Shown: one piece after another, positions 6,406 through 12,986 of the stretch
Layout of the letters: each line of letters opens with the position of its first letter
How positions within the stretch are numbered: position 1 is the first letter of the stretch
Source of the DNA: a virus
Length of the DNA stretch: 26,905 nucleotides
Reading direction: 5' to 3' (one strand)
Virus record (IMG/VR): IMGVR_UViG_3300006052_000027
Coordinates: 1-26,905 of that record
Position numbers and translations under genes: made by a program
The notes under the pieces: model-generated
The model's input: the letters and a program-made list of their open reading frames with translations, nothing else
Databases searched by the model: none
What the model was told of the DNA's origin: nothing

Positions 6406-7409
6406 TGAATGGCATTAGATTAGATCACGGCTGCGTCCAAGTAAGGATTCACCACCAAGGCCGCACCTACTATAAGAACTTTGGTCCCAACTGCCCCGAT
6501 GCTCGTAAGCTGGCAGAGATTCACATTGCCGAAAAGAAGCGCGAGATTCTAATGGGAAAGTTTGGGATCACACCCGAACTGCCAGAAAAGACGTTTAAGG
6601 AATTGGTACCAGTCTACATGGATATGTGGACCAAGGAACGGGACGGGGACGGTAAACCTAAGCACGGCCCTGTTTCGATCTATGAACGTCGGCGGGTCTT
6701 TGACAGGGTGTTGGTACCGTATTTCGGTACCTACAGATACCATAACGTAAGGACGGTGGATGTGGAGAAGTGGCGTGACAGCCTTTTGACCACCGGAGTC
6801 CTTGGGACGACCATTAACCGCTACATGGTCCCGCTAGGGGATATGTTCTCTGCGATAGCAACGGCAGTGGCTACCGAAAGGATACCTGCGTTTAAGCAGC
6901 CGGCAGAGAACCCCTGTAAACACGCAACCAAGGCCAAAATGCGTAAACGTGAGGTCATTTATACGGACTACGAGTTAAAGAAGCTCCACATGGCCTTTAA
7001 CACACTAGGTGACCAGGATGGGTGGGAGATTTGTGTATTGGCCTTAAAGAGCGTTCTCAGCTTATCCGACTTGAAGAAGTTAGAAATTGGGCAAACGATT
7101 GACCTTGACCGTAGTAAGACAGGTGTGCCGGTTCACATACCCATTACGGTATTGGAGAAGTTGAATTGGAAGAACTGGCGCAGACGTTGGTCAAAGGCAA
7201 GAGAAGTTGCGGGACTGAAAGATAAGCAATTTAGAGACTTGCGGAAGACAGGCGGTAACAAGCCTATCGGTAAGTTTGACTTGAAGTTAGTGAGCCAGTA
7301 CTTTGGTCACTCGAACATCAAAACTACCGAGAATTCCTACATGGTCACCTCCCAGGAAAAGATGCGTCCCATTGCGGAATTCTTGGAAGCTTGGACGAGG
7401 ACATTATGA
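6405..7409 (+). CDS. int: Tyrosine recombinase / phage integrase with non-canonical active site
   Basis: This 334-residue integrase would catalyse site-specific insertion of the phage genome. The N-terminal 55 residues (VQVRIHHQGRTYYKNFG...AEKKREILMGKF) look like an arm-binding domain, residues 60-165 like a core-binding SAM-like domain, and 190-334 like the catalytic domain. Visible catalytic residues are K238 (RSKTG), R280 (DLRKT), H302 (FGHSN) and the nucleophile Y312 (ENSYMV). The usual first arginine (TGLR-x-S-[ED]-L) aligns with SVLSLSDL, giving Ser219, and the His of HxLR is Arg277. The start at 6405 uses TAATG with GGGAG upstream. The nearby repeats fit an attachment site. Confidence 0.85.
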   Translation: MNGIRLDHGCVQVRIHHQGRTYYKNFGPNCPDARKLAEIHIAEKKREILMGKFGITPELPEKTFKELVPVYMDMWTKERDGDGKPKHGPVSIYERRRVFDRVLVPYFGTYRYHNVRTVDVEKWRDSLLTTGVLGTTINRYMVPLGDMFSAIATAVATERIPAFKQPAENPCKHATKAKMRKREVIYTDYELKKLHMAFNTLGDQDGWEICVLALKSVLSLSDLKKLEIGQTIDLDRSKTGVPVHIPITVLEKLNWKNWRRRWSKAREVAGLKDKQFRDLRKTGGNKPIGKFDLKLVSQYFGHSNIKTTENSYMVTSQEKMRPIAEFLEAWTRTL

Positions 7410-7786
7410 AAATTTGTGGACCGTACGCGAATTGCACGCGTAATTCATCCATGCCATGGATGCGTGATCCTATTTCACTAACGGCCCCAAGAAAGGTAAG
7501 TATGCACGAAGATCCACCTAATTGTCAATGTGGACATTCTTGGGACAACCATCACCACGGATGTATTGTGAATCCAGCCTACTGTGAATACACAGATAGT
7601 CACATGTATGGTACGTGCGGTGGCCTAGCCGCACAAGAGTGTGAGTGGACAGAGCTGAACGGTGAAAGAATACGTGAAAATGAACCGGAGTGTCTTTGCG
7701 GCAGTTATGTGAACTCAATAAGTGGACTCAGTATGTCAGATCTTGTAGACAGGATTGAAGCAGAAAAAATAGAAAAACGAGTCTAG
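7406..7786 (+). CDS. Cys/His-rich phage protein of unknown function
   Basis: The frame from ATG 7406 (ATGA overlap with integrase, GAGG upstream) gives 126 residues. An ATG at 7503, with AAAGG upstream, would give 94. The C-terminal part is the natural domain: C-x-C-x2-H (NCQCGHSWDNHHHGC), several more Cys, AAQECEW, and CLCGSY near the end, suggesting two zinc sites. The first 30 residues of the longer version look unstructured and overlie a 17-bp palindrome, so 7503 may be the real start. I recall similar CGHxWxxHHHGC proteins in phages but know no function. Confidence 0.6.
   Translation: MKICGPYANCTRNSSMPWMRDPISLTAPRKVSMHEDPPNCQCGHSWDNHHHGCIVNPAYCEYTDSHMYGTCGGLAAQECEWTELNGERIRENEPECLCGSYVNSISGLSMSDLVDRIEAEKIEKRV
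7446..7462. repeat. 17-bp near-perfect palindrome, copy 1
   Basis: CATCCATGCCATGGATG has 8-bp arms around a single central base. Its inner 13 bases, TCCATGCCATGGA, recur at 7857-7869. It lies just after the integrase stop, within the N-terminal extension of the following frame. A dimeric regulator or recombinase could bind it. The binding role is inference. Confidence 0.65.
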
Positions 7787-7808
7787 TAATCAGTATGTTT
7801 ATTCAAAC

Positions 7809-7829
7809 TGTCTTAAAAACTGTCTTAAA
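7809..7829 (+). repeat. Direct repeat pair TGTCTTAAA, first pair
   Basis: TGTCTTAAA occurs at 7809-7817 and 7821-7829, a 12-bp start-to-start spacing. The same pair with the same spacing occurs at 8002-8022. Close, phased direct repeats near an integrase gene are typical of arm-type integrase or excisionase binding sites. Confidence 0.75.
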
Positions 7830-7855
7830 TGAACACCCTTTCGTCGGTAGCACAC

Positions 7856-7870
7856 CTCCATGCCATGGAG
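7856..7870. repeat. 15-bp palindrome, copy 2
   Basis: CTCCATGCCATGGAG has 7-bp arms around one base and shares the 13-base core TCCATGCCATGGA with 7448-7460, 409 bases upstream. It lies between the two direct repeat pairs. It may be an operator or the core of a recombination site. Confidence 0.65.
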
Positions 7871-7978
7871 TTTCAGCGGATAATAGTATCTTTAGATATT
7901 GACAAGTGAAGGTGTTTTATGCCACATATACTCAGAACCCTATTCGTAAAGTAGTGAATCAAAAGACCCGTACTTTGA

Positions 7979-7995
7979 GCATCGTTTTTTGATGC
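7979..7995. other. Small hairpin with T-rich loop
   Basis: GCATC and GATGC form a 5-bp stem around GTTTTTT. It is short and not followed by a T run, so a terminator is unlikely. It sits 6 bases before the second direct repeat pair. Confidence 0.3.
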
Positions 7996-8001
7996 GACAC
8001 A

Positions 8002-8022
8002 TGTCTTAAAAATTGTCTTAAA
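8002..8022 (+). repeat. Direct repeat pair TGTCTTAAA, second pair
   Basis: TGTCTTAAA occurs at 8002-8010 and 8014-8022, again 12 bp apart and in the same orientation as the first pair 193 bases upstream. The bases between the two units are also similar (AAC versus AAT). Confidence 0.75.
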
Positions 8023-8040
8023 GAAAGAGAGTAAAGACCC

Positions 8041-8148
8041 ATGACCGACCCTAAAGCGAAACTGACAAGACCGACGGTCGAGGAATTACGGAAGCTTCGT
8101 GCCGCTATTGAGGCCCTCAGCGCGAAGGATAGGGGGAAGAGCAAATGA
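8041..8148 (+). CDS. Possible small helical protein, 35 aa
   Basis: An ATG at 8041 opens 35 codons encoding MTDPKAKLTRPTVEELRKL and then a Lys/Ala-rich amphipathic helix ending GKSK. A purine-rich tract (AAAGAAAGAGAG) lies upstream, though farther than ideal. The composition is that of a genuine small helical protein; this size and position next to attachment-like repeats would suit an excisionase-like factor, but no such motif is visible. Confidence 0.4.
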   Translation: MTDPKAKLTRPTVEELRKLRAAIEALSAKDRGKSK

Positions 8149-8200
8149 AAGGTCATGAGCGAACGATGTTCATTACATTCACAGATTTTGGGGATGCGTT

Positions 8201-8422
8201 ATGGTAATCCGTGGATACTGTGGGCCGGACACAGAAGGTTACCGTTTAATTCTGGGTCATTCCCAACCATCCCCTTTTCACTTTGGGCGGTCAGAAACAT
8301 TGCGAGTTTGTGCCCGCAAGGGAGTCGGTACAAATCCGGCCCGACCGCCTTACCTTTACCTAGCGGAGGAGAATTATGAGCGAAGAACAATGGGCTCCAG
8401 ACTTAAAAATAGAAAAGCTTAA
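8201..8422 (+). CDS. Uncertain small ORF, 73 aa
   Basis: ATG 8201 follows GGGGA at 8191-8195 with good spacing. The product starts MVIRGYCGPDTEGYRLILG and is rich in Arg, Pro and Tyr, with no recognised motif. It overlaps the well-supported downstream gene by 47 bases, and a competing frame (8155-8379) covers the same stretch and ends as ATGA at that gene. I favour the 8201 frame on composition and ribosome site, but neither may be real, in which case 8149-8375 is non-coding. Confidence 0.3.
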   Translation: MVIRGYCGPDTEGYRLILGHSQPSPFHFGRSETLRVCARKGVGTNPARPPYLYLAEENYERRTMGSRLKNRKA

Positions 8423-8711
8423 AACACAAATTAAAAGACTCAAAGCCGAGAACGAAGAACAGGCCCGCCTACTTGGCATAAGCGGGTCTAGAGAGGCGGC
8501 GTTGTTATCGGAGATAGCTTCCTTGAAGAATGAAGTGAAACAACTAAAGACTGACCATATGTGCCAATGGCGTTTGGAGCGAGATGACTGGAAATCCCTA
8601 GCCCTCGGAGCGAAGGGGGCGTTGGATAACATTAAAGAAAGCGATTCTTGCGGAGAAGAACAATGTCGCTATTTAGCCAAACGAGCCTTAGACGCTTTCG
8701 AGAAAAGGTAA
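8376..8711 (+). CDS. Coiled-coil hypothetical protein, 111 aa
   Basis: A strong GGAGGAG 6 bases upstream fixes the start at 8376. Residues 8-60 form a heptad-rich coiled coil (KIEKLKTQIKRLKAENEEQARLL, later LLSEIASLKNEVKQLKTD), followed by a helical C-terminal part with two Cys near residue 93. Proteins of this shape are common and uncharacterised in phages. It is the last rightward gene before the convergence point. Confidence 0.65.
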   Translation: MSEEQWAPDLKIEKLKTQIKRLKAENEEQARLLGISGSREAALLSEIASLKNEVKQLKTDHMCQWRLERDDWKSLALGAKGALDNIKESDSCGEEQCRYLAKRALDAFEKR

Positions 8712-8768
8712 AAGTGCGCATGCTTAAACGGTCAAAATAAATCGGAGAAATAATATGTTAGGACAAAT

Positions 8769-8794
8769 AAAAAGGCCCCCAAACATCGGGAGCC
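8769..8794 (-). terminator. Rho-independent terminator of the leftward late unit
   Basis: On the minus strand GGCTCCC, a 7-base loop and GGGGGCC form a 7-bp stem with one mismatch, followed by TTTTTATTT. It lies 42 bases past the last leftward stop. The plus-strand reading lacks a T tract, so it works mainly for leftward transcripts. Confidence 0.75.
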
Positions 8795-8835
8795 ATTAAC
8801 TACAGCGACGCACAAAGGCCACACTACACGTAGCT

Positions 8836-9243
8836 TTAAGGAAGGATTTGTAGTCTAATCCCCTCTTTCCTTCTGCGCCACATCTTCCATAATAATTGAG
8901 CCAGGGCCTTGCGACTCTCCAATACAGAGTCCAGGGCCTTTTCTCTACCTACCAAAAGACACCCATCCGAATCAGACGGCTTGTTGCCGTGATGTATTCT
9001 AACACCCTCAAATCCTGGCACGTTGTTGACCAATGGGCATATTCGTGGTCCGTGGGGCTTCGAGAAGTGTGGTGACACGGTCATTGTAACCACGTACGTG
9101 CCCGACGGGATACCAGTTATACCATCAATTTTAACAGCGCGTTGGGGGTGTTCCAACACATAGCACTCGAATTGCCCGTCAATATCCACAGTGCTGATAG
9201 TTGACACATTTGTAAACAACGTGTGTTTTACCGTTAGTTTCAT
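8836..9243 (-). CDS. DUF5675-like protein, candidate peptidoglycan-active lysis protein
   Basis: The 135-residue protein begins MKLTVKHTLF, then FECYVLEHP at 25-33, GITGIPSGTYVV at 41-52, and NVPGFEGVRIHHGNKPSDSDGCLLVG at 74-99, read here in parts. These blocks match the DUF5675 family as I remember it. H84/H85-G-N...D93-G94-C95 resembles the His...Ser-Gly-Cys signature of L,D-transpeptidases, making cell-wall activity plausible but unproved. The start at 9243 is taken because TAATG joins it to the zinc-ribbon gene upstream; an in-frame ATG at 9273 is less likely. It ends the late operon beside a membrane protein, a usual place for a lysin. Confidence 0.65.
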   Translation of the reverse strand: MKLTVKHTLFTNVSTISTVDIDGQFECYVLEHPQRAVKIDGITGIPSGTYVVTMTVSPHFSKPHGPRICPLVNNVPGFEGVRIHHGNKPSDSDGCLLVGREKALDSVLESRKALAQLLWKMWRRRKEGIRLQILP

Positions 9244-9401
9244 TATTTCTTTATCGGTCTGACCTTTCCCCATTCTTCCAGGTCAAAGGCAAAATGGCAT
9301 GTTTGACAACGGGTTATTAACCAGTGTTTTAACGTCTTTGGGTCTTGCTGTATCCGTTCTTCTATTGGCCTACTCTTATTGCAGCGTGGGCAAATCTGCA
9401 T
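9243..9401 (-). CDS. Mini zinc-ribbon protein, 52 aa
   Basis: On the minus strand, ATG 9401 starts 52 residues with C4-x2-C7 (ICPRCN) and C32-x2-C35-H36 (RCQTCH), a clear zinc ribbon, and ends with basic RPIKK. Its stop overlaps the start of the DUF5675-like gene as TAATG. The function is unknown; it is one of several similar miniature zinc proteins in this genome. Confidence 0.65.
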   Translation of the reverse strand: MQICPRCNKSRPIEERIQQDPKTLKHWLITRCQTCHFAFDLEEWGKVRPIKK

Positions 9402-9422
9402 TTTACGGCCTCATTTACGCGG

Positions 9423-9656
9423 TTACTCATTCGCTTCTAGGTGGGTCTTGACGTAGTGAACGTCGTCTGCAATACTTTGAAAGGCAGCTTCCAGTCGCGT
9501 TAGCCGGTTGTTGGTAGACCAGGCGAAGCTAATGGTTGTGGTCACAATCAGGATTAAGAACGCAACAAGGATCTGCGTACCGAATTCTTCAAGTAGTTTG
9601 ATTTTGAAGGCGTTTAGTCGTTTCATAGCACGTTGATGTTTACGGTGTTTTGTCAT
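9423..9656 (-). CDS. Single-pass membrane protein, holin-like candidate
   Basis: This 77-residue protein has a highly basic N terminus (MTKHRKHQRAMKRLN), one transmembrane segment at about 28-47 (ILVAFLILIVTTTISFAW) and a C-terminal coiled coil (RLTRLEAAFQSIADDVHYVK). Basic end inside and coiled coil outside is the predicted topology. Its place just before the DUF5675-like gene suggests a lysis function such as holin or pinholin, or an XhlA-like partner, but no family is certain. It overlaps the zinc gene upstream as TAATG. Confidence 0.6.
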   Translation of the reverse strand: MTKHRKHQRAMKRLNAFKIKLLEEFGTQILVAFLILIVTTTISFAWSTNNRLTRLEAAFQSIADDVHYVKTHLEANE

Positions 9657-9760
9657 TATTTAGTGGTGAAGGTACGGTTGCACTTAGGACAGGCTAACAT
9701 CCGATACAGATAGTCATTAACGACAACAAGCAGTTTAACGTCACAGAAAGGACACTGCAT
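9656..9760 (-). CDS. Mini zinc-ribbon protein, 34 aa
   Basis: ATG 9760 on the minus strand starts 34 residues with C3-x2-C6 (CPFC) and C24-x2-C27 (CPKC), followed by NRTFTTK. It is a minimal zinc ribbon. The stop forms TAATG with the membrane-protein start. No clear ribosome site precedes 9760. Its small size and close packing support it, while function is unknown. Confidence 0.5.
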   Translation of the reverse strand: MQCPFCDVKLLVVVNDYLYRMLACPKCNRTFTTK

Positions 9761-9949
9761 ATGACGACCGTGATACTGTACGCCGTTATCTGTTTAATTC
9801 CAGTTATCTACTACCTGTATCAGTGGGTTGTGTGGCTTGACCAGCGAGAATTGAAGCGGGAACTGTCGAAGCTAGACCAGCGGAAACCGGCAGACCACCC
9901 GTATATAGTTTCGCTGCGAGATAGGGTAAAGCAAGACCAGCCCCAGTAG
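9761..9949 (+). CDS. Possible opposite-strand membrane protein, 62 aa
   Basis: On the plus strand, within the leftward module, ATG 9761 follows AAAGGA by 9 bases and encodes a plausible membrane protein: hydrophobic TVILYAVICLIPVIYYLYQ, then charged coiled residues (DQRELKRELSKLDQRK). It overlaps the last ~48 codons of the internal virion protein on the other strand. It is well formed for chance, but a single reversed gene in a late operon is unusual. Treat it as a candidate only. Confidence 0.3.
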   Translation: MTTVILYAVICLIPVIYYLYQWVVWLDQRELKRELSKLDQRKPADHPYIVSLRDRVKQDQPQ

Positions 9950-11522
9950 TTCCCAAAGCACCGAGAGCAAGTCCTGGGTGACCGGACATGGCAAGCCCAC
10001 CAGCGCTTGTCGCACCCGACATTGCTGCTAACCAGGCGTTCATTCGAGATGACCCATTCATAGGGGCCATTGTAGACGCGGCTAATGCTTTCTGTTTAAT
10101 CCCATGTAATAGCTGGAGGGACTGTAACTGCTGTGGGGTAAGGGCTTCTTGTAAGAACTCTGGGCTATATTTATCCAGCTCTTTACCAATGTTCTTGGAA
10201 TTGAGAAGATCGGTAAAGAAAGACTTTTGAACAGGGGCAAATCCAGAATCTCCTAGAACTGCTTTAGCAACCCTTACGTCATCTACCCTACCACTCTTAA
10301 AAGCAATATCAGGTATGTCTTCGACAGGAGCTTGTCTAATCGCCTGGGCTACGGGGTGGTTGTTTAATGTGGCCATGTCCCTGTAATAATTGGTGGCGCG
10401 GTTTAATGTGTCTTTAACATTTTGACCTAACATTTGAGCCAACGGTGAATTGGCGTTATCAGCTAATCCAGTAATATCATTATTAAGAGCCTGTTTGATC
10501 CGTGTTGCATACATTCCATTTAAACCACCTTCTGACTGCATGGCGGTTAAGTTGCTCCGCAAGGTCATTAGAGACTGTAGATCTGTAGTGCCGCTAATGG
10601 TGGGCTGTGCTGACGGCGACGCGCTTGCGGCGGTTTCTGAGGTGCCGGTGGTTTCTGGTGCTGGATTACCAATGTCCGTGTACTTACGGACCATCTTTGT
10701 AATGTTTGATGGTAGTTCGTCAGCTAATTGGTTCACGGTCTGCGCCAGTAACGGCGTGGGCAGTCGAGCGTCTTTGGGCACCTGGGAATAAAGGGCCTCT
10801 GAGGTGGCTTTATTAACGGCCTGTTCTTGTAGTGCCGCCACTCTCACCTGTGTACCCGTTAAAAAGGCTGGTTGATTTGTACCAAGGGCCGACTGCATAG
10901 CATCTTGTAAAGCCCCAATTTGAGCAGCCTGTTTACCATAAAAAGCGTCCATAACAGGTGCGCCGGTGGGTGATTTGGCTAGTAAGGACTCCACACCCGC
11001 TGCTGTAGATGAGTTGGCAGACGGTAACATTGATACGCCGGTGTTCGCGTCAGTCGTCGCACCGCCAATCGTACCCGCACCACCAAGGGCCTTACTGACT
11101 GCCCCACCAAGATATGTTTGGGGGTTTGATAACACGTTTGCAGCCATTCCAAGGCCACCACCAACAACTGGGGGCACACCGTGTTGACCTGCAAAATCAG
11201 CAACACCCTCGCCAATAGCATTAGAGGCATTGTTCATGGCATCGTTAGCCGTGCCGTGTAACAAGGTGTTGATGCCCTCTATTGGGTTAGGATTGGCAAA
11301 GGCCATTACTTTTGGTGCCACACTTCCAACGGCAGACATAAACTGCTGAATGGGACGGGTATAGTGTTGGACGGTCTGACCAGCATTTATTACATTATCA
11401 GTGGCATCGTCCATGGCACTAGACGTAAGAGCCTGGTGGAACATGTCGAGGTTTTCGGCATGATCGTCACTTTCAATCTCGTATGTATTGCCGTCAGAGC
11501 CTTCAACTTCAAAAGTAGCCAT
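9804..11522 (-). CDS. Internal virion / DNA ejection protein
   Basis: This 572-residue protein starts MATFEVEGSDGNTYEIES, a short beta domain, then long Ala/Gly/Ser-rich helical regions with low-complexity linkers (about 290-310). The C-terminal 80 residues are hydrophobic and glycine-rich (GGLAMSGHPGLALGALGTTG), able to enter a membrane. Large proteins of this composition at the end of podovirus virion operons are usually capsid-internal proteins ejected with DNA to form a channel across the envelope. The start is fixed by TAGGAG 8 bases upstream. I cannot align it to a named family; the role comes from composition and position. Confidence 0.6.
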   Translation of the reverse strand: MATFEVEGSDGNTYEIESDDHAENLDMFHQALTSSAMDDATDNVINAGQTVQHYTRPIQQFMSAVGSVAPKVMAFANPNPIEGINTLLHGTANDAMNNASNAIGEGVADFAGQHGVPPVVGGGLGMAANVLSNPQTYLGGAVSKALGGAGTIGGATTDANTGVSMLPSANSSTAAGVESLLAKSPTGAPVMDAFYGKQAAQIGALQDAMQSALGTNQPAFLTGTQVRVAALQEQAVNKATSEALYSQVPKDARLPTPLLAQTVNQLADELPSNITKMVRKYTDIGNPAPETTGTSETAASASPSAQPTISGTTDLQSLMTLRSNLTAMQSEGGLNGMYATRIKQALNNDITGLADNANSPLAQMLGQNVKDTLNRATNYYRDMATLNNHPVAQAIRQAPVEDIPDIAFKSGRVDDVRVAKAVLGDSGFAPVQKSFFTDLLNSKNIGKELDKYSPEFLQEALTPQQLQSLQLLHGIKQKALAASTMAPMNGSSRMNAWLAAMSGATSAGGLAMSGHPGLALGALGTTGAGLALPYLAAKLYTGGLPVSAGLASTVPASILAGQATQPTDTGSR

Positions 11523-11533
11523 TTAACGAACTC

Positions 11534-12976
11534 CTAGGCTTTCTTCAAACGAATGGATTTGATTTTAATTTTTGTGCCAGGAATCACGCCACCGACTTGA
11601 AGCCCACTAGGATTAGCCGCAGCCTGTCCCTGGGGTGTTATGGGTTGTCGTGGTGCTTGTGGTTGACCTTGCGGAGGCATTGGTTGTGGCTGTTGTCCAG
11701 GCTGTGGGGCTGGCCTATTAGGATTTGTAGTTGCGGATTGTAACAATGGAGCATACTTAGCCGCGAACGGTTGCTGTGCCAACTGACCCGCAAAGTCCGG
11801 CGCTGATCCGTAGGTAGACTGAATAATTGAGTTATACAGGGGTGGATTCTGTTGCTTTAATCCCGCATACGCCCCTAACACCGCATTTACATACCCATCA
11901 CGAATCGACTGGGATGTAACACCCTGCCGCGCTAACATATCCACCATCGAGTTAATGACAGACTGTGTAGATCCAGTTAACCGCTGTCCTTGTGGATCTG
12001 TAATACCGAGATAGTCGGCAACACCAGCCATGTCACCCTTAGCTGTCCTTTGGTTAATCTGACTAATCATTTCATTAGACAGAACGGGGTTGTTGGTGGC
12101 AATTTTGGCGACCGTTTGCGCCAGTTCGTTATACTGATTTGCAGGGACGTTAAAATCACCCGACTTAGGATCGTAATACTGCGACACAAGCTGTAGACCG
12201 TGAATGGCGTTACTGGTCTTATCATTCTGGGTCTTGAAGTCACCCTGGGCCTTGGCCGCCGAAAGCAACTGGCCCATCTCAGCACCTTGACCGGTTTGCT
12301 GGTTAGCAACACGGCCTAACAATGCCGAGGCCATCATGTCACCCTTCTTAGCAGAACTGATTAGAGTCTGCAATTTAGGGGTCATGGGTATACCGGCTTT
12401 CTGTAATGCGGCAGCGGCACCGTCATAGTCACCGCTGTTAATAGCTGTGGAGAAGTCGGGGGGTAAGATGGGGTTTTGTAGGTTGTTCTTCATCTGTGCA
12501 ATCGCGGCCTGTCCTTCCCATCCCTGTTGTTTTTGCATCGCCGCATAGTCATACAAAGGGTTACCATTAGCATCGCTGCCAATCGGTTGTAACTGCATAC
12601 CCTGTGGGATACTGGACTGATCTGGTACACTGCCGGTGGCAAGGACTGGATTGCCGACATTGTGCATTAACGGCTGTCCAGTAACCATTTTGCTTATCCA
12701 ACTACCTAAACCATGTCCGGGCATCTGCGGTTGAACGGCGGTTAGTCCCGGCGTGGTGGGGACGTGCTTCTGCATCGTCGCCTGAGCCGCGAGATGAAAC
12801 GCCATAGATGGATCAACTTGACCGCCATTCGTTGGGGTGTTAGAGTCATCGTCAGGACTGCTACCACCAGACGGTGGTTGTTGCTGCTGGGCTTGTTGTT
12901 GAATCAAGGCCAACAACTGCTGCGAGTTTAACTGACTAGGATCTTGTGAAGGGTCTACAGATTGGTTAATGTCCAT
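11534..12976 (-). CDS. Internal virion protein, Gln/Pro/Ala-rich
   Basis: The 480-residue product has a Gln-rich N terminus (LALIQQQAQQQQPP), a helical middle at about 150-390 with Ala and Gln, and a Pro/Gln linker at 410-450 leading to a basic end (TKIKIKSIRLKKA). These features resemble podovirus internal virion or ejection proteins, and its neighbours on both sides are of the same kind. I chose ATG 12976, preceded by AAGGTGA, over the upstream GTG at 12985. No enzyme motif such as a transglycosylase Glu site was found. Confidence 0.6.
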   Translation of the reverse strand: MDINQSVDPSQDPSQLNSQQLLALIQQQAQQQQPPSGGSSPDDDSNTPTNGGQVDPSMAFHLAAQATMQKHVPTTPGLTAVQPQMPGHGLGSWISKMVTGQPLMHNVGNPVLATGSVPDQSSIPQGMQLQPIGSDANGNPLYDYAAMQKQQGWEGQAAIAQMKNNLQNPILPPDFSTAINSGDYDGAAAALQKAGIPMTPKLQTLISSAKKGDMMASALLGRVANQQTGQGAEMGQLLSAAKAQGDFKTQNDKTSNAIHGLQLVSQYYDPKSGDFNVPANQYNELAQTVAKIATNNPVLSNEMISQINQRTAKGDMAGVADYLGITDPQGQRLTGSTQSVINSMVDMLARQGVTSQSIRDGYVNAVLGAYAGLKQQNPPLYNSIIQSTYGSAPDFAGQLAQQPFAAKYAPLLQSATTNPNRPAPQPGQQPQPMPPQGQPQAPRQPITPQGQAAANPSGLQVGGVIPGTKIKIKSIRLKKA

Positions 12977-12986
12977 TGTGGTCACC

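Larger units (their letters stand above)
7787..8040. other. Non-coding region, candidate attP and control region
   Basis: These 254 bases have no convincing gene. They contain both TGTCTTAAA repeat pairs, the second palindrome, and a GCATC-GTTTTTT-GATGC hairpin at 7979-7995. The location directly downstream of integrase, with sites flanking a 172-base interior, matches the usual layout of a phage attachment site: arm-type sites around a core. No tRNA-like 3' end was recognised, so the bacterial target and crossover point cannot be given. The two repeat pairs could instead be iterons or operators. Confidence 0.5.

Noticed and set aside
7899-7932. A second TTGACA...TATACT pair in the non-coding region downstream of integrase
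   Set aside because: The spacing is 22 bases, too long for sigma70, and no better -10 lies at 16-18 bases.
7787-8040. Possible tRNA 3' end as attP core
   Set aside because: No tRNA-like stem, T-arm consensus or CCA end could be found on either strand.
8155-8379. Plus-strand 74-codon frame ending ATGA at the coiled-coil gene
   Set aside because: Its composition is unlike a folded protein and it competes with the better supported 8201 frame; the stop overlap alone is weak evidence.
8756-8800. 14-codon plus-strand ORF with a ribosome-site-like sequence
   Set aside because: It lies across the terminator hairpin and is too short to separate from chance.
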